DNA from: Roseibacillus sp.
GTDB lineage: Bacteria > Verrucomicrobiota > Verrucomicrobiia > Verrucomicrobiales > Akkermansiaceae
Length of the DNA: 49,566 nucleotides
Assembly (NCBI GenBank): GCA_029242545.1
Contig: JAQWTV010000175.1
Location: 1 to 49,566 of the forward strand
Reading direction: 5' to 3'
The position numbers and the translations under genes were made by a program. The notes beneath the pieces are model-generated. The model did not search any database. It had not been told where the DNA came from and saw nothing but the letters and a program-made list of their open reading frames with translations. Positions 28,601 to 36,162 of this stretch are shown here, one piece after another; the first letter of the stretch is position 1; every line of letters starts with the position of its first letter.

Positions 28601-28818
28601 CAAACGAGATGGATCTTACCATGCGAATGAACGCCCGAGGCCTGTTAGGACTGGTGACCCTGCCTCTTGCCCCTCTCAAGGGACTCTTCCAGTTCCGCGG
28701 ACAGGGGCCCCTCAAACAGCCAGTTTGGCGAAGCGCCCCGTTCACGGCCCCTGAAGAGGGGGAATCACACCCCATCTTCAAGGATCCACCTCGCGCTCAG
28801 ATTGTTCCGGAACGCTAG
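25609..28818 (+). CDS. AsmA-like envelope protein
   Basis: A 1069-residue protein with one N-terminal membrane helix (about residues 16-34) and a long periplasmic beta-rich body. Internal motifs recur, such as LQGSAWPGP / LEGTAWPGP near the middle and again at about residue 760, showing repeated domains. The last 200 residues (GVIGLRNGQLFNVPIFGPLSLPLG..., then NARGLLGLVTLPLAPLKGLFQFRGQGPL) match the AsmA-like C-terminal region of the AsmA/TamB/YhdP group, proteins believed to bridge inner and outer membrane and move phospholipids. The frame starts at TTG (25609); no in-frame ATG lies before the membrane helix and no ribosome binding site is clear, so the start is moderately uncertain. Exact family and role are inferred. 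Confidence 0.8.
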   Translation: MKSAHLLRWLRHFRVATALTLIAVGLGLAFYWLNNHGFEGRWSQRIADELARRGIHADFESVRFSPTKGVIATNLKIFTDPSRDTILAKIPGLRLDVDRGKALRGKLQIRRVYLQNAELNIPLTDEDPLQINNLTGRVIVDRHDRLLVETSRGTFRGMDIHANIALDDFNPDKLREGFGTNESSRRKASFTEDLLRELDSWSFPDYSPPTLQLEVKGSFNRLTAIRTSISLRAREFMRGRYRMQDVRLSGELGNRSLSVEELSFTDGVGKVSLQAHYDLEDRTGGYEGTSSIKIVDLLREGLEDDSLSEFSPDLAPEIRARGRFALREGKMNLSAIGSLSCNSFRFLGIPFESINTDFSWQNGDIYLRDLVVRHKSGELEGEFKVKDDLVQYRTQTSLPLSAYRPFIGEQSGLEQALSASEFDEASRILINAQGSAWRKNLSDWDATGTFRLENFRHNGVSIKLATARFSMSPLDYIFDDLNAVFNYDGDAGILKAGASGTGTVLAEQIHFDAKEKLTRLVKLEGTAWPGPILQLFNPKISRDISATYRFREPPHLASDGVIDHLRPGHRTNIQTVIRANGKADFDLLGRPIEISQLSAKVRTSYRKNEVSALSMNVFGGSVSGLITQQSHPTRLAIQIQGQDLDSSQIGRTYRLSKVIPGTLTLSVAAEATEHEDDPAAKGWELQGACNLGQSVYNGVRIKDGTTQFGFDPKGLHLNDIRLTFDYSDYFLRARHGGPLSADLAIEQIHYHPDSETTEIVNLQGSAWPGPLLRIADPETAEYIEKLLGFRELPTLSASGRFHHGEGGADTLVNIKIKNPGVTDYEFLDKTLQLRDFSAQITSKADRHDISALKFQTFKGTGAGTLTVQETPQGKTRIEGGLRWDNLSLSEIGKKFSFEKDPLGSITGRLDFTSLAGDTRSLNGKGVIGLRNGQLFNVPIFGPLSLPLGTILGKEYSHERAQDASATFVIRNGSVFTKDLLTSTPSTTFVGEGMIDISANEMDLTMRMNARGLLGLVTLPLAPLKGLFQFRGQGPLKQPVWRSAPFTAPEEGESHPIFKDPPRAQIVPER

Positions 28819-28881
28819 CCGCCCGGCAGCTGCGACTCAACCTCTGGCAGCGCTTCCCGCCTCTCATCTACCTCCCTCTCA

Positions 28882-28899
28882 CCGGGGCTTGCGCCCCGG
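28882..28899 (+). other. GC-rich hairpin in front of the DUF883 gene
   Basis: CCGGGGC (28882-28888) pairs with GCCCCGG (28893-28899) around a 4-base loop. No T-tract follows. It lies 64 bp after the AsmA-like stop and 48 bp before the DUF883 start, so it may be a weak terminator or a leader structure. Confidence 0.35.
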
Positions 28900-28946
28900 G
28901 TCATTCTACGGCACCGTGGGGTGGAGAACCAGAGAACTTAACTAAG

Positions 28947-29339
28947 ATGAGTGATCCCATTGCCATTACAGAGGAACAGCTGAAGGACATTCCCTCCACC
29001 GAGCAGGCCGCCAACGACCTCCGCCAAGCGGCCGGCATCAAGAGCCGCGAGATCGCCCAAAGCGCAGAAGAACGAGCGCAATTACTGAAGGACTCGGCCG
29101 CCCAGAAGGCCCAGAAGCTCCGCAATTTCGCCGGCGAAAAAGCATCCCAGTTTGCAGACGTCGCCGGCGAAAAGGCATCCCAGTTTGCAGACGTCGCCGG
29201 CGAACACTGGGAAGAAACAAGGGTCAAGGCTCGTGAAATTCAATCTGACATCGAGGAATATGTCCGCCAGCATCCCTCCAAGTCGATTCTGGTTGCTGCA
29301 GGGGTTGGATTTCTCCTCGGCCTGATTGTAAGAAGATAG
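28947..29339 (+). CDS. DUF883 / YqjD-ElaB-like protein
   Basis: A 130-residue protein, cytoplasmic helix plus C-terminal membrane anchor. Residues about 20-95 are Ala/Gln/Glu-rich and probably a long amphipathic helix; a GVGFLLGLIVRR anchor closes the protein, as in E. coli YqjD and ElaB, which tether ribosomes to the membrane in stationary phase. An 11-residue unit (EKASQFADVAG) is repeated twice because of a 33-bp duplication at 29135-29200. It is followed by a DUF1469-type and a small basic membrane protein in the same order as yqjD-yqjE-yqjK in E. coli. Function by analogy only; ribosome tethering is not shown here. The start lacks a ribosome binding site. Confidence 0.8.
   Translation: MSDPIAITEEQLKDIPSTEQAANDLRQAAGIKSREIAQSAEERAQLLKDSAAQKAQKLRNFAGEKASQFADVAGEKASQFADVAGEHWEETRVKAREIQSDIEEYVRQHPSKSILVAAGVGFLLGLIVRR
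29135..29200 (+). repeat. 33-bp direct duplication inside the DUF883 gene
   Basis: Units at 29135-29167 and 29168-29200 differ at a single base and each encodes 11 residues, EKASQFADVAG. A further seven bases (TCGCCGG) are shared before unit 1. The reading frame is preserved and the added residues extend the amphipathic helix by about three turns. Confidence 0.95.
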
Positions 29340-29399
29340 TCATCAATCTTCCCCTTTATTCCTGTTTACTCTCCTAAACCCGCAAGCTTGCGATAACAC

Positions 29400-29876
29400 A
29401 TGCCTGACGGGTTCGACGGCTCCGGCTCCTCTCCCGATTCCTCTTCGAAGGAATCGGGAACGCAATCCGGCAAAGATCGGCTTCTAGAAGGGCTGGCAGA
29501 GCACATCAAGGCGCGTGGCGAACTCCTCTTCATCGAGGCACGAGAAGCGCGTGAGGCACTTGGACGACGGGGCGCTCTTGCCTCCGCTACTGGCGCCATC
29601 ATTGTAATTGGCTATGGCCTAATCCTTATCGCTGGCATCTCTCTCCTTGGCCGGTGGTTGGATGACCTCGCCCCCGGCCTTTCCGGCATTGGATGGCAGG
29701 TTTCCGCTCTGGCGGCAGGTCTCGTTCATTTAGCACTGGCGCTTCTACTCTTCCGAAAATTGAAACAGAAACGGGATCTAAACCTATTCGAATTTACACG
29801 GGCAGAATTTAACAAAGACGGAGAATGGCTCAATCAAGTCAAAAAAAACTCGAGCGCAAACGAGAAATCATCCTGA
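29400..29876 (+). CDS. YqjE-like (DUF1469, phage-holin-fold) membrane protein
   Basis: A 158-residue protein with two membrane helices (about residues 59-82 and 97-118) after a long acidic/serine-rich start, and a charged C-terminal tail. The segment REALGRRGA then a hydrophobic run ALASATGAIIVIGYGL fits the DUF1469 / putative holin-fold family that includes E. coli YqjE. This family is chromosomal and there is no other phage gene here, so I do not call it a holin. It follows the DUF883 gene by 60 bp, and its end overlaps the next gene by 52 bp (29825-29876). Function is unknown; the E. coli counterpart is a stress-related membrane protein of the same cassette. Confidence 0.78.
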   Translation: MPDGFDGSGSSPDSSSKESGTQSGKDRLLEGLAEHIKARGELLFIEAREAREALGRRGALASATGAIIVIGYGLILIAGISLLGRWLDDLAPGLSGIGWQVSALAAGLVHLALALLLFRKLKQKRDLNLFEFTRAEFNKDGEWLNQVKKNSSANEKSS

Positions 29877-30178
29877 GACTGGATGCGTCCCGCGATCGTA
29901 TCGCGAAGCAATCCATGGGGCTGAATCGACGAATGAGACCTGGCCACTTGGTCTCGTCCTACCTCAGCGGCCACCCACTTTTTGCCTTCGGGGCCACTTC
30001 AATTGGGGTAGCTGGCCTGACCTACCTACTTTTCCCCCGGCGCAAAAAAATGGAAGGCCAACCCCCACAATCGCTGAGGCAAAGCCTTTTAGGCTGGATT
30101 CCCACCTTCTTGAAAGGCTCAATCCGGGGCTGGATTTTTCGGCAGGCCCGGGACTACCTCTTGACGAAACGGCCGTAA
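29825..30178 (+). CDS. Small basic membrane protein, YqjK-like position
   Basis: A 117-residue protein with a basic, helical start (KKLERKREIILR), one membrane helix (about residues 50-70, FAFGATSIGVAGLTYLLF) and a basic C-terminus. It overlaps the DUF1469 gene by 52 bp in a different frame, so translation is likely coupled; a GGAG sits only a base or two before the ATG. Its place after DUF883 and DUF1469 genes mirrors yqjK in E. coli, but I cannot see clear sequence similarity, so the link is by position. Role unknown. Confidence 0.7.
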   Translation: MAQSSQKKLERKREIILRLDASRDRIAKQSMGLNRRMRPGHLVSSYLSGHPLFAFGATSIGVAGLTYLLFPRRKKMEGQPPQSLRQSLLGWIPTFLKGSIRGWIFRQARDYLLTKRP

Positions 30179-30262
30179 ACGGATTCCTTGCTTGGCCCTC
30201 GCCGCTTTCTATGGTTTTCACAACGCCATCACCACGCTGTAAGGCGTGCCGCACCTGACTCC

Positions 30263-31345
30263 ATGGCCGAACATCAAGTCCTTGCTCATGTCGATGAATA
30301 CCTTGCCATCGGCATCGAGTATGATTGCTCAGATATCCACCTCGCTACGAGGTATCCTCCTGCGTGGCGTCGCTACGGCAGCCTTGCTCCTATCTGGGAA
30401 GATCATTCCCCACTCGATTCCGATGATACCGACAGGCTCGCCCGGTCGTTCCTTACGGAGCGGGAATGGGATCGGCTTCAGAAAGTAGGCGACGTTGACT
30501 TCGCTTATCAAAATGATCAGGGGCGATTCAGGGCTTCGGTTGTAAAGCAGCGGTTGGGGCTGGATATTGTTTTCCGGATCATCAGCACGGAATTACGAAC
30601 TCTGGAAGATCTTGGACTACCAGTGGACCACCTCATTCCTCTCACTCGCTATCACAACGGACTTTTGCTTGTGACGGGTTCTGTGGGATCGGGGAAGTCT
30701 ACGACCCTCGCTGCTCTTGTTGATTTCATCAACAAGGATCGCGAGGACCATATCCTTACCCTGGAAGATCCGATCGAATACGTTTTTGACTCAGAAAACT
30801 GCCATGTGAACCAACGGGAAGTACACTCCCACACCGAATCTTTTCCCAAGGCCCTGCGAGGAGCACTACGGGAAGACCCCGATGTCATCATGGTCGGTGA
30901 AATGAGAAACCTGGAGACCATTTCCCTCGCACTCACCGCTGCAGAAACCGGGCACCTTGTCCTTGCCACCCTTCACACCGGAAACGCTCCTAGGACCTTG
31001 GACCGGATCCTCGATGTCTTCCCCGTTGACCAGCGAGGGCAGATCAGGGTCATGGTCTCGGAATCTCTTCGTGGTGTCATCTCCCAGCAACTCGTTCCCA
31101 ACATCGAAGGAGATGGTCGCGCTCTGGCCCTTGAACTCCTGGTGAACACTCCCGCGGTCGCGGCAACCGTCCGAGATGGCAAGACCTTCATGCTTCCAGG
31201 AATCATGCAAACGGGTAAGAACGTTGGCATGATCACGATGGATGAGTCCCTCCGTAACCTCTATGTCCAAGGAAAGATCTCTCAGGAAGAAGCTCTTTAC
31301 CGCTGCGAGGACAAGGTCCAAATGAAAGCCTTTTTCCAGTCCTGA
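30263..31345 (+). CDS. PilT-type twitching-motility ATPase (first copy)
   Basis: A 360-residue hexameric ATPase of the PilT/PilU group, which depolymerises type IV pili from the cytoplasm. The N-terminal PAS-like part is followed by a P-loop that reads GSVGSGKST (from G139); most relatives have GPTGSGKST. The Asp box (DPDVIMVGEMRN) and His box (GHLVLATLHTGNAP) are intact. The C-terminus, VQMKAFFQS, is shorter than in standard PilT. The frame is open from a TTG at 30188, but the ATG at 30263 begins the family-like sequence, so I use 30263. A second PilT gene follows after 12 bp and the two look co-transcribed. No pilin gene is in the window. Confidence 0.9.
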   Translation: MAEHQVLAHVDEYLAIGIEYDCSDIHLATRYPPAWRRYGSLAPIWEDHSPLDSDDTDRLARSFLTEREWDRLQKVGDVDFAYQNDQGRFRASVVKQRLGLDIVFRIISTELRTLEDLGLPVDHLIPLTRYHNGLLLVTGSVGSGKSTTLAALVDFINKDREDHILTLEDPIEYVFDSENCHVNQREVHSHTESFPKALRGALREDPDVIMVGEMRNLETISLALTAAETGHLVLATLHTGNAPRTLDRILDVFPVDQRGQIRVMVSESLRGVISQQLVPNIEGDGRALALELLVNTPAVAATVRDGKTFMLPGIMQTGKNVGMITMDESLRNLYVQGKISQEEALYRCEDKVQMKAFFQS

Positions 31346-31357
31346 CCTACTCTCCCC

Positions 31358-32467
31358 ATGGCGAGAATTGACGCATATTTTCAGTACCTCATTGAATCCG
31401 GCGGATCAGATCTGCACTTGTCCGAGGGCGCACCTCCCAAGGTTCGAGTCCACGGAGCGATAACTCCTATTCCCGATCAACCCACTCTGGCAGGGGACGA
31501 CTTCAAGGATCTACTCTCAGAGATCTGCGATAAAGAAGCCTTCGAGGGTTACCTCGAGACTGGCGACCTCGACTTTGCCTACGAGATGGATGAGGATTCC
31601 CGGTTTCGGTGCAACTACCTTCAACAGAAAAATGGGCTGGCGGCGGTGTTCCGCCTCATCCCCACCGAGATCGCGTCTCTTGAAGACCTGAACATCCCTA
31701 CGGTGGTAAAAGAGTTTGGCCACATGCGTTCTGGCCTCGTCCTCGTGACTGGACCAACCGGTTCCGGCAAGTCGACCACGCTGGCGGCTCTGCTTGACTA
31801 CATCAATTCGAACTTCGCGAGACACATCATCACCGTAGAGGAGCCAATTGAGTTTGTACACCGGAACAAACGCAGTATCCTTACCCAGCGAGAAGTTCCT
31901 ATCCAAACTCCCTCCTTCGCAGATGGCCTGCGGGCCGCACTTCGGGAGGATGCAGACATCGTTCTGGTTGGAGAAATGCGTGACCTCGAAACTATCTCTC
32001 TTGCTCTCACCGCTGCAGAAACAGGACTGCTGGTATTCGGAACTCTGCATACCAATAACGCTCGCAAGACGGTCGACCGACTGGTGGATGTATTTCCTGC
32101 GGACCAGCAATCTCAGGTCCGCACCATGCTTGCGGCATCCCTTCGCGGTGTCGTTGCCCAGTTACTAATGAAGCGCAGTGACAAGCCTGGACGATGCGCG
32201 GTGAATGAGATCATGTTCGCCACACCGGCGGTTTCGGCGATCATTCGGGAAGGGCAGACCCAGAAACTTTATGATGTGATTATCGGTGGTAAAGCCGACG
32301 GAATGCAGTTCATGGATGAGTCTATCTGGGACAAGCTGCGGGCAGGAATGGTGACCTCACAAGAGGCCTACATGAAAGCGATCGACAAGACTCGCTTCAA
32401 GAAGTTCCTTCCAGAGGAGCATGCCGCTCTCGGGGAGGCCTCCGGGGAAAACCCGATGGAGCACTAG
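31358..32467 (+). CDS. PilT-type twitching-motility ATPase (second copy)
   Basis: A 369-residue PilT-family ATPase. The P-loop is the canonical GPTGSGKST (from G132), then the Asp box (DADIVLVGEMRDLET) and the His box (LLVFGTLHTNNARKTVDRL), and IIREGQTQKLYDVI corresponds to the PilT AIRNLIRE segment. It is more canonical than the upstream copy, so it may be the main retraction motor, with the first acting as a PilU-like accessory motor; this is an inference. It starts 12 bp after the first copy's stop. An interrupted hairpin at 32492-32522 follows the stop. Confidence 0.92.
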   Translation: MARIDAYFQYLIESGGSDLHLSEGAPPKVRVHGAITPIPDQPTLAGDDFKDLLSEICDKEAFEGYLETGDLDFAYEMDEDSRFRCNYLQQKNGLAAVFRLIPTEIASLEDLNIPTVVKEFGHMRSGLVLVTGPTGSGKSTTLAALLDYINSNFARHIITVEEPIEFVHRNKRSILTQREVPIQTPSFADGLRAALREDADIVLVGEMRDLETISLALTAAETGLLVFGTLHTNNARKTVDRLVDVFPADQQSQVRTMLAASLRGVVAQLLMKRSDKPGRCAVNEIMFATPAVSAIIREGQTQKLYDVIIGGKADGMQFMDESIWDKLRAGMVTSQEAYMKAIDKTRFKKFLPEEHAALGEASGENPMEH

Positions 32468-32491
32468 GGGGGGCCCGATCACATGAATTTT

Positions 32492-32522
32492 TGAGGCTCT
32501 CACGAGCGATTCGTGGACCTCA
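32492..32522 (+). other. Interrupted hairpin after the PilT pair
   Basis: TGAGG (32492-32496) can pair with CCTCA (32518-32522), and inside it CACGA (32501-32505) pairs with TCGTG (32511-32515). There is no T-tract, so it is only a weak terminator candidate within the 198-bp spacer before the zinc-ribbon gene. Confidence 0.3.
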
Positions 32523-32665
32523 GTAGGGACTTACTCACACCCATTCACACCCGGGCGTCCCGGCCAGATCGAGAAATCGAGGCCATGCCCCATAGGGTCT
32601 TGCTATTTACCGCCGGCGATTGATGGTCGTGCGCACAAATTTACTCTTTTACCTGAACCCTTGGA

Positions 32666-34864
32666 ATGTCCTTAGGCCAAGACCTTCTCTCCTTCAGTTG
32701 CCCGAAATGCGGGGTAAAGCTTCGTGTGCCGGTATCCATGGCTGGTATCGAGGGGCCCTGCCCCTCTTGCTCAGCAATCATTCAGGCTCCCGAAGCCCCT
32801 TCGCGTGGTCCCCGCCACGCCAGCTCTGGCTCCCAAGCTCAGTCCGCTCCTGCCGTCCGACCAACAAACCCTGTCTCCGCCTACGCGGATCCTCCCAGAC
32901 CTCCATCTCAAGCTGAGGAGCCCGTTTCCCCTCAATACAGCATCCCTCCTAGCTCCCCCGCGACCAAATCTTCTCAAGGGGCCGAGAACCTAATCTCAAA
33001 GGCTAACCACCATCCGTCTCGCCCGAATTTCGAAGAGAGTCCATCCCATCCCACTCCCCAGTCTCATCCGCAGCATCCGTCCATCACCCAACGATCTGCT
33101 CCCTTGACCGAAGCTCCGGTCCCAACCGCGAACGGCCCTTGCACTGAGAACCCTTCTCCCGTCGAAAAGAGTGGTCAGTCGAAGCCCACGATCAAATCTT
33201 CGCCTGCTTCATCCAGTCCTGAAGATACCCAAATCCATTCTTATGCTGCGAAGAGCAATGCAACTGCGACCGGAGAGCCGGAAATTGATCCGCTCTTGAC
33301 CCTCAAGCCTGCGGCTATCAAGGCACCCAGGCAAAGGGAAAGAGAGCGTCTTCCCACTAACAGCAGTCTTCCGAGCGAACGAACGTCCAGAACCGAAAAG
33401 AAACCGGAAGAGTCGGACCTCTCCGATGAGCCATCTTATTCTGCAGAAGAACTTCTGAACTTGGAGTCTTCTGAATCCATGGAGCCGGAAAGACCTCCTT
33501 CCTCGGAAAGCGCTTCACGGAAAGGCAACCCAGGACAGGCAACACCCAAGAAACCATTGCCAGATCCGTCCGAGCTGGAATCTGAAAAAGCCGTACAGCT
33601 CAACGTCAACGCTTCCTCTGTTGGAGCCATGGTGGGCCACGAGCATGCGGGAAGCCTTGAGAATACCAGACGATCCCAGCCCACCTGGGCAGGAATGTCC
33701 TTTCTCCTCATCTTCCTCACACTCTCGGCAGTGATGATCTATCTGGTCCTGGACCTCAGTGACATGCTGCCCAATAGTAAAAGCTACGGTCAGCTTCCAG
33801 ATCCGGTGGCCAGCGGAACCTCAAAGACTCCCTCCACGGCCGGCGAAACCTCAGCAGCAGCGATCTCTGGGGCAAATAGTCCGACTGAGGAACCTTCAAC
33901 CTCGGCGCAGTCCGCTGAAGTTTTCAAGGTCGATCCAAACAGCCTCTTTTCAGGACCATTATCGTCTAATCAGAACGTTCAGCAAACGCCCGACACGCCC
34001 CCAATCATCGAGACAAAGAACTCTGCTTTAGAGGATACCCTAGGCGCCAAGGAAGTATCGGACGAAGACTCCGGAGCTCTATTGCCAGGAGAACCTGAAA
34101 CCGCCGCTCTAGGCTCTGTCGGAGCCCTTATCGACGAGCAGGATGTCAAGGTCCGAGGCGCAGTCAGCCTCCCCCCCCTTATCGACCTGAATCCATCACG
34201 AAATGCCCTTCCGACACAGAGTAGCGGTCCAAGTGCTCCATCTGAAACACTCTCCCTCTTTCTCGCAGCCCGTAATCTCAATGAGCGGCGTCCCTACATG
34301 ATTGATTCCCGTCGATCTGAAGCTGAGCTGGAGAGAGGTCCCTTGTCGAAAGAGCTCCCTCCTATCGTCCAGCAGAGACTTCTGAAATACATGAAGGATC
34401 ACTCAGAAAAGACGGACGAGATCTTTTTTGAGATCTCTTTTGAAAGAGATTCCACAGCTCCCATCTTGGTTCAGGTCAATGCAGGTAGTGATGGGCGGAT
34501 GAGGGTGCATACCGACGCATTCCTTGATCTTTACAACGATGAGATGGCGCGCTTTCAGGCCGTTCCAGTCAAAGGCGAGCGCACCTTCCACACCCTCGCA
34601 GATGCTTATAAGCAGTGCTTTGAGGAGAAGATCCCTGGAGCAGCAGATAAGAGTTACATTAAGCTTCGCCAACACGAGCAAGTTACTGCGCGCCTTCAGG
34701 CCTATTTTCCAAAAGATTCGGAAATCTCTCAGCAAATAGGCCAGTCCAAGGCTCTCCCATGGGGGCGCTCTGGAATCTGCACTGTCACCGTAAGGTGGAA
34801 TACTGATTACGGACGGCCCTATGTCGAACTCGTCCGTATTGATGACCTATCCTGGGCCCCCTGA
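32666..34864 (+). CDS. Zinc-ribbon, single-pass membrane protein with long disordered regions
   Basis: A 732-residue protein. Residues 12-35 hold a zinc-ribbon-like C12-x2-C15-x16-C32-x2-C35. Residues about 40-340 are low-complexity, rich in Ser, Pro, Glu and Thr. A membrane helix lies at about 345-367 (MSFLLIFLTLSAVMIYLVLDL), so the ribbon is cytoplasmic and the C-terminus periplasmic. After a second disordered stretch, residues about 530-732 form a folded domain that starts FLAARNLNERRPYMID. Such FL.A...ER..yi segments recur in verrucomicrobial exported proteins, perhaps an NTF2-like or binding fold. I do not recognise a named family. It follows the PilT pair by 198 bp, so a surface role is possible but unproven. 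Confidence 0.8.
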   Translation: MSLGQDLLSFSCPKCGVKLRVPVSMAGIEGPCPSCSAIIQAPEAPSRGPRHASSGSQAQSAPAVRPTNPVSAYADPPRPPSQAEEPVSPQYSIPPSSPATKSSQGAENLISKANHHPSRPNFEESPSHPTPQSHPQHPSITQRSAPLTEAPVPTANGPCTENPSPVEKSGQSKPTIKSSPASSSPEDTQIHSYAAKSNATATGEPEIDPLLTLKPAAIKAPRQRERERLPTNSSLPSERTSRTEKKPEESDLSDEPSYSAEELLNLESSESMEPERPPSSESASRKGNPGQATPKKPLPDPSELESEKAVQLNVNASSVGAMVGHEHAGSLENTRRSQPTWAGMSFLLIFLTLSAVMIYLVLDLSDMLPNSKSYGQLPDPVASGTSKTPSTAGETSAAAISGANSPTEEPSTSAQSAEVFKVDPNSLFSGPLSSNQNVQQTPDTPPIIETKNSALEDTLGAKEVSDEDSGALLPGEPETAALGSVGALIDEQDVKVRGAVSLPPLIDLNPSRNALPTQSSGPSAPSETLSLFLAARNLNERRPYMIDSRRSEAELERGPLSKELPPIVQQRLLKYMKDHSEKTDEIFFEISFERDSTAPILVQVNAGSDGRMRVHTDAFLDLYNDEMARFQAVPVKGERTFHTLADAYKQCFEEKIPGAADKSYIKLRQHEQVTARLQAYFPKDSEISQQIGQSKALPWGRSGICTVTVRWNTDYGRPYVELVRIDDLSWAP

Positions 34865-34966
34865 GGGCTTCCGGCTGAAGCTCTCCCTCCAGTCGCCAGC
34901 TTCAGCGCACTACCTAGGACTACGGGTTCTCGCCACAGCAGCGCAAAGCTCCTATAGATGGATTGC

Positions 34967-35656
34967 TCAATCGGAGGGCTTGGGCACCCGAACAACCATG
35001 AACCCCTGCACGCTGCTGTACTTCTTGAACTCGCAATCATTTTTTACTCGGAGCAATCCAAAGGCCCGCTCCGCGACATGGACAGGTGTGACTGCAACCT
35101 GATACTCCCTGCCGGGCTTGACCACCTCTAGGTCGTATTTGAACTGCTCATTGGTACAGGAGATATCAGTAACCATGATATCGGTTTCATGGTTCACCCT
35201 AATCTTGAAAATTTGAGTCTTCCCTTTGCCATCCAGGTCCCAGAAGAGAGTAGGCGGATCGATTGAGAACAGGTCAGGAATCTCAAGCTTGGCAGTCAGG
35301 ACGATCGGATTTGGCTCACCCTCAAGAGTGATAACGATCTTTTTCTCTATAGCGCCTTTTATTGTTCCGAGCTTGAAGTTGCCGCGGACTACTCCGCTCT
35401 CTCCCGGATTCCAAGTAAGCTTTCCATTCCCACTGATTTCAGCGGAGAGACAGCTGCAGGCAGCTTGGTATTCTTTTATGGTGACGGGCAGCTCTCCTCC
35501 AACCTTGAAAGGAAATTCTACACTGAGACGGTCCTTGTTCGGTGGCAAGGTCAACGAAATCTCATCTGTCTCAAATACCAGTTCTCCAAATAAAACCGAC
35601 GGCCCCATCAGGAGAAGACTTAGCCCAACGAACCTTTTTTGTTTCGGAATATTCAT
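34967..35656 (-). CDS. Exported DUF1573-domain protein
   Basis: A 229-residue exported protein with a signal peptide (about residues 1-23, LSLLLMGPSVLFG) followed by a beta-rich domain. The segment VTIKEYQAACSCLSAEI with its Cys-Ser-Cys is typical of DUF1573, which is common in Bacteroidetes and PVC bacteria and has unknown function. A second, similar beta unit follows. Its ATG (35656-35654) overlaps the stop of the preceding gene by one base (TAATG), so it is translationally coupled, as the last gene of a four-gene operon begun by a sigma factor. It converges on the zinc-ribbon gene with a 102-bp gap and no obvious terminator. Longer starts upstream exist but lie inside the preceding gene. 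Confidence 0.85.
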   Translation of the reverse strand: MNIPKQKRFVGLSLLLMGPSVLFGELVFETDEISLTLPPNKDRLSVEFPFKVGGELPVTIKEYQAACSCLSAEISGNGKLTWNPGESGVVRGNFKLGTIKGAIEKKIVITLEGEPNPIVLTAKLEIPDLFSIDPPTLFWDLDGKGKTQIFKIRVNHETDIMVTDISCTNEQFKYDLEVVKPGREYQVAVTPVHVAERAFGLLRVKNDCEFKKYSSVQGFMVVRVPKPSD

Positions 35657-36147
35657 TACTTCGATTTGAGCCCGACCAGTTCTACCGTTATAATCAGGTT
35701 CCCATCCCGCCATCTTGGGCCGATGAGGTAGACTCTTTTACCTACCTCGAAGACCCGATCCCACCTCAGGGTCATCTTGCTCTTCTGCCAATATTCAACA
35801 TCGAGCCGTAATTTCCGGGATTCCTTGATAGAGGCCTGCGGCTGGAATGTCAGCATCAGCGCTTGTGAGCTGCTGATTGGTTGAGCCCAGCTCTTGTATC
35901 CCTTGAGAATATCCTGCTCCACTGAGCCAAGTTTTACGAAGGTTTCATATGGCTCTAACTTAGCGACCTTCCTGAGCTTACCCTCTTCCTCTGCACTTAG
36001 AGAGACAACGCCATCCCCGAGGGCAGCAGGTGATCCATTCGTGCCAAAGAGAACCGCTGTTCTCACCTTGCCTATGACCTCCTTACCTGGATCCTGCGCA
36101 CCTGCAAGACCCGTCAGGGCAAGGTAAATAAGTAGCAGCATTCTCAT
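35656..36147 (-). CDS. Secreted protein of unknown function
   Basis: A 163-residue protein with a clear signal peptide (MRMLLLIYLALTGLAGAQ) and no other hydrophobic segment, so it is likely periplasmic or secreted. The mature part is mixed charged and beta-rich, with no Cys. I recognise no family. The gene starts 15 bp after the anti-sigma stop and ends in a one-base overlap with the DUF1573 start, so it belongs to the sigma/anti-sigma operon and may be a target or sensor for that system. No function is claimed. Confidence 0.75.
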   Translation of the reverse strand: MRMLLLIYLALTGLAGAQDPGKEVIGKVRTAVLFGTNGSPAALGDGVVSLSAEEEGKLRKVAKLEPYETFVKLGSVEQDILKGYKSWAQPISSSQALMLTFQPQASIKESRKLRLDVEYWQKSKMTLRWDRVFEVGKRVYLIGPRWRDGNLIITVELVGLKSK

Positions 36148-36162
36148 TCAGTTCGCCTCCTT

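Noticed and set aside
29400..29876. Phage holin and thus a prophage remnant
   Set aside because: The holin-fold family DUF1469 is widespread as a chromosomal membrane protein, and no other phage gene, integrase or att site is present.
31441..31460. GGTTCGAGTCC resembling a tRNA T-loop
   Set aside because: It lies inside the PilT coding frame and no cloverleaf can be formed around it.
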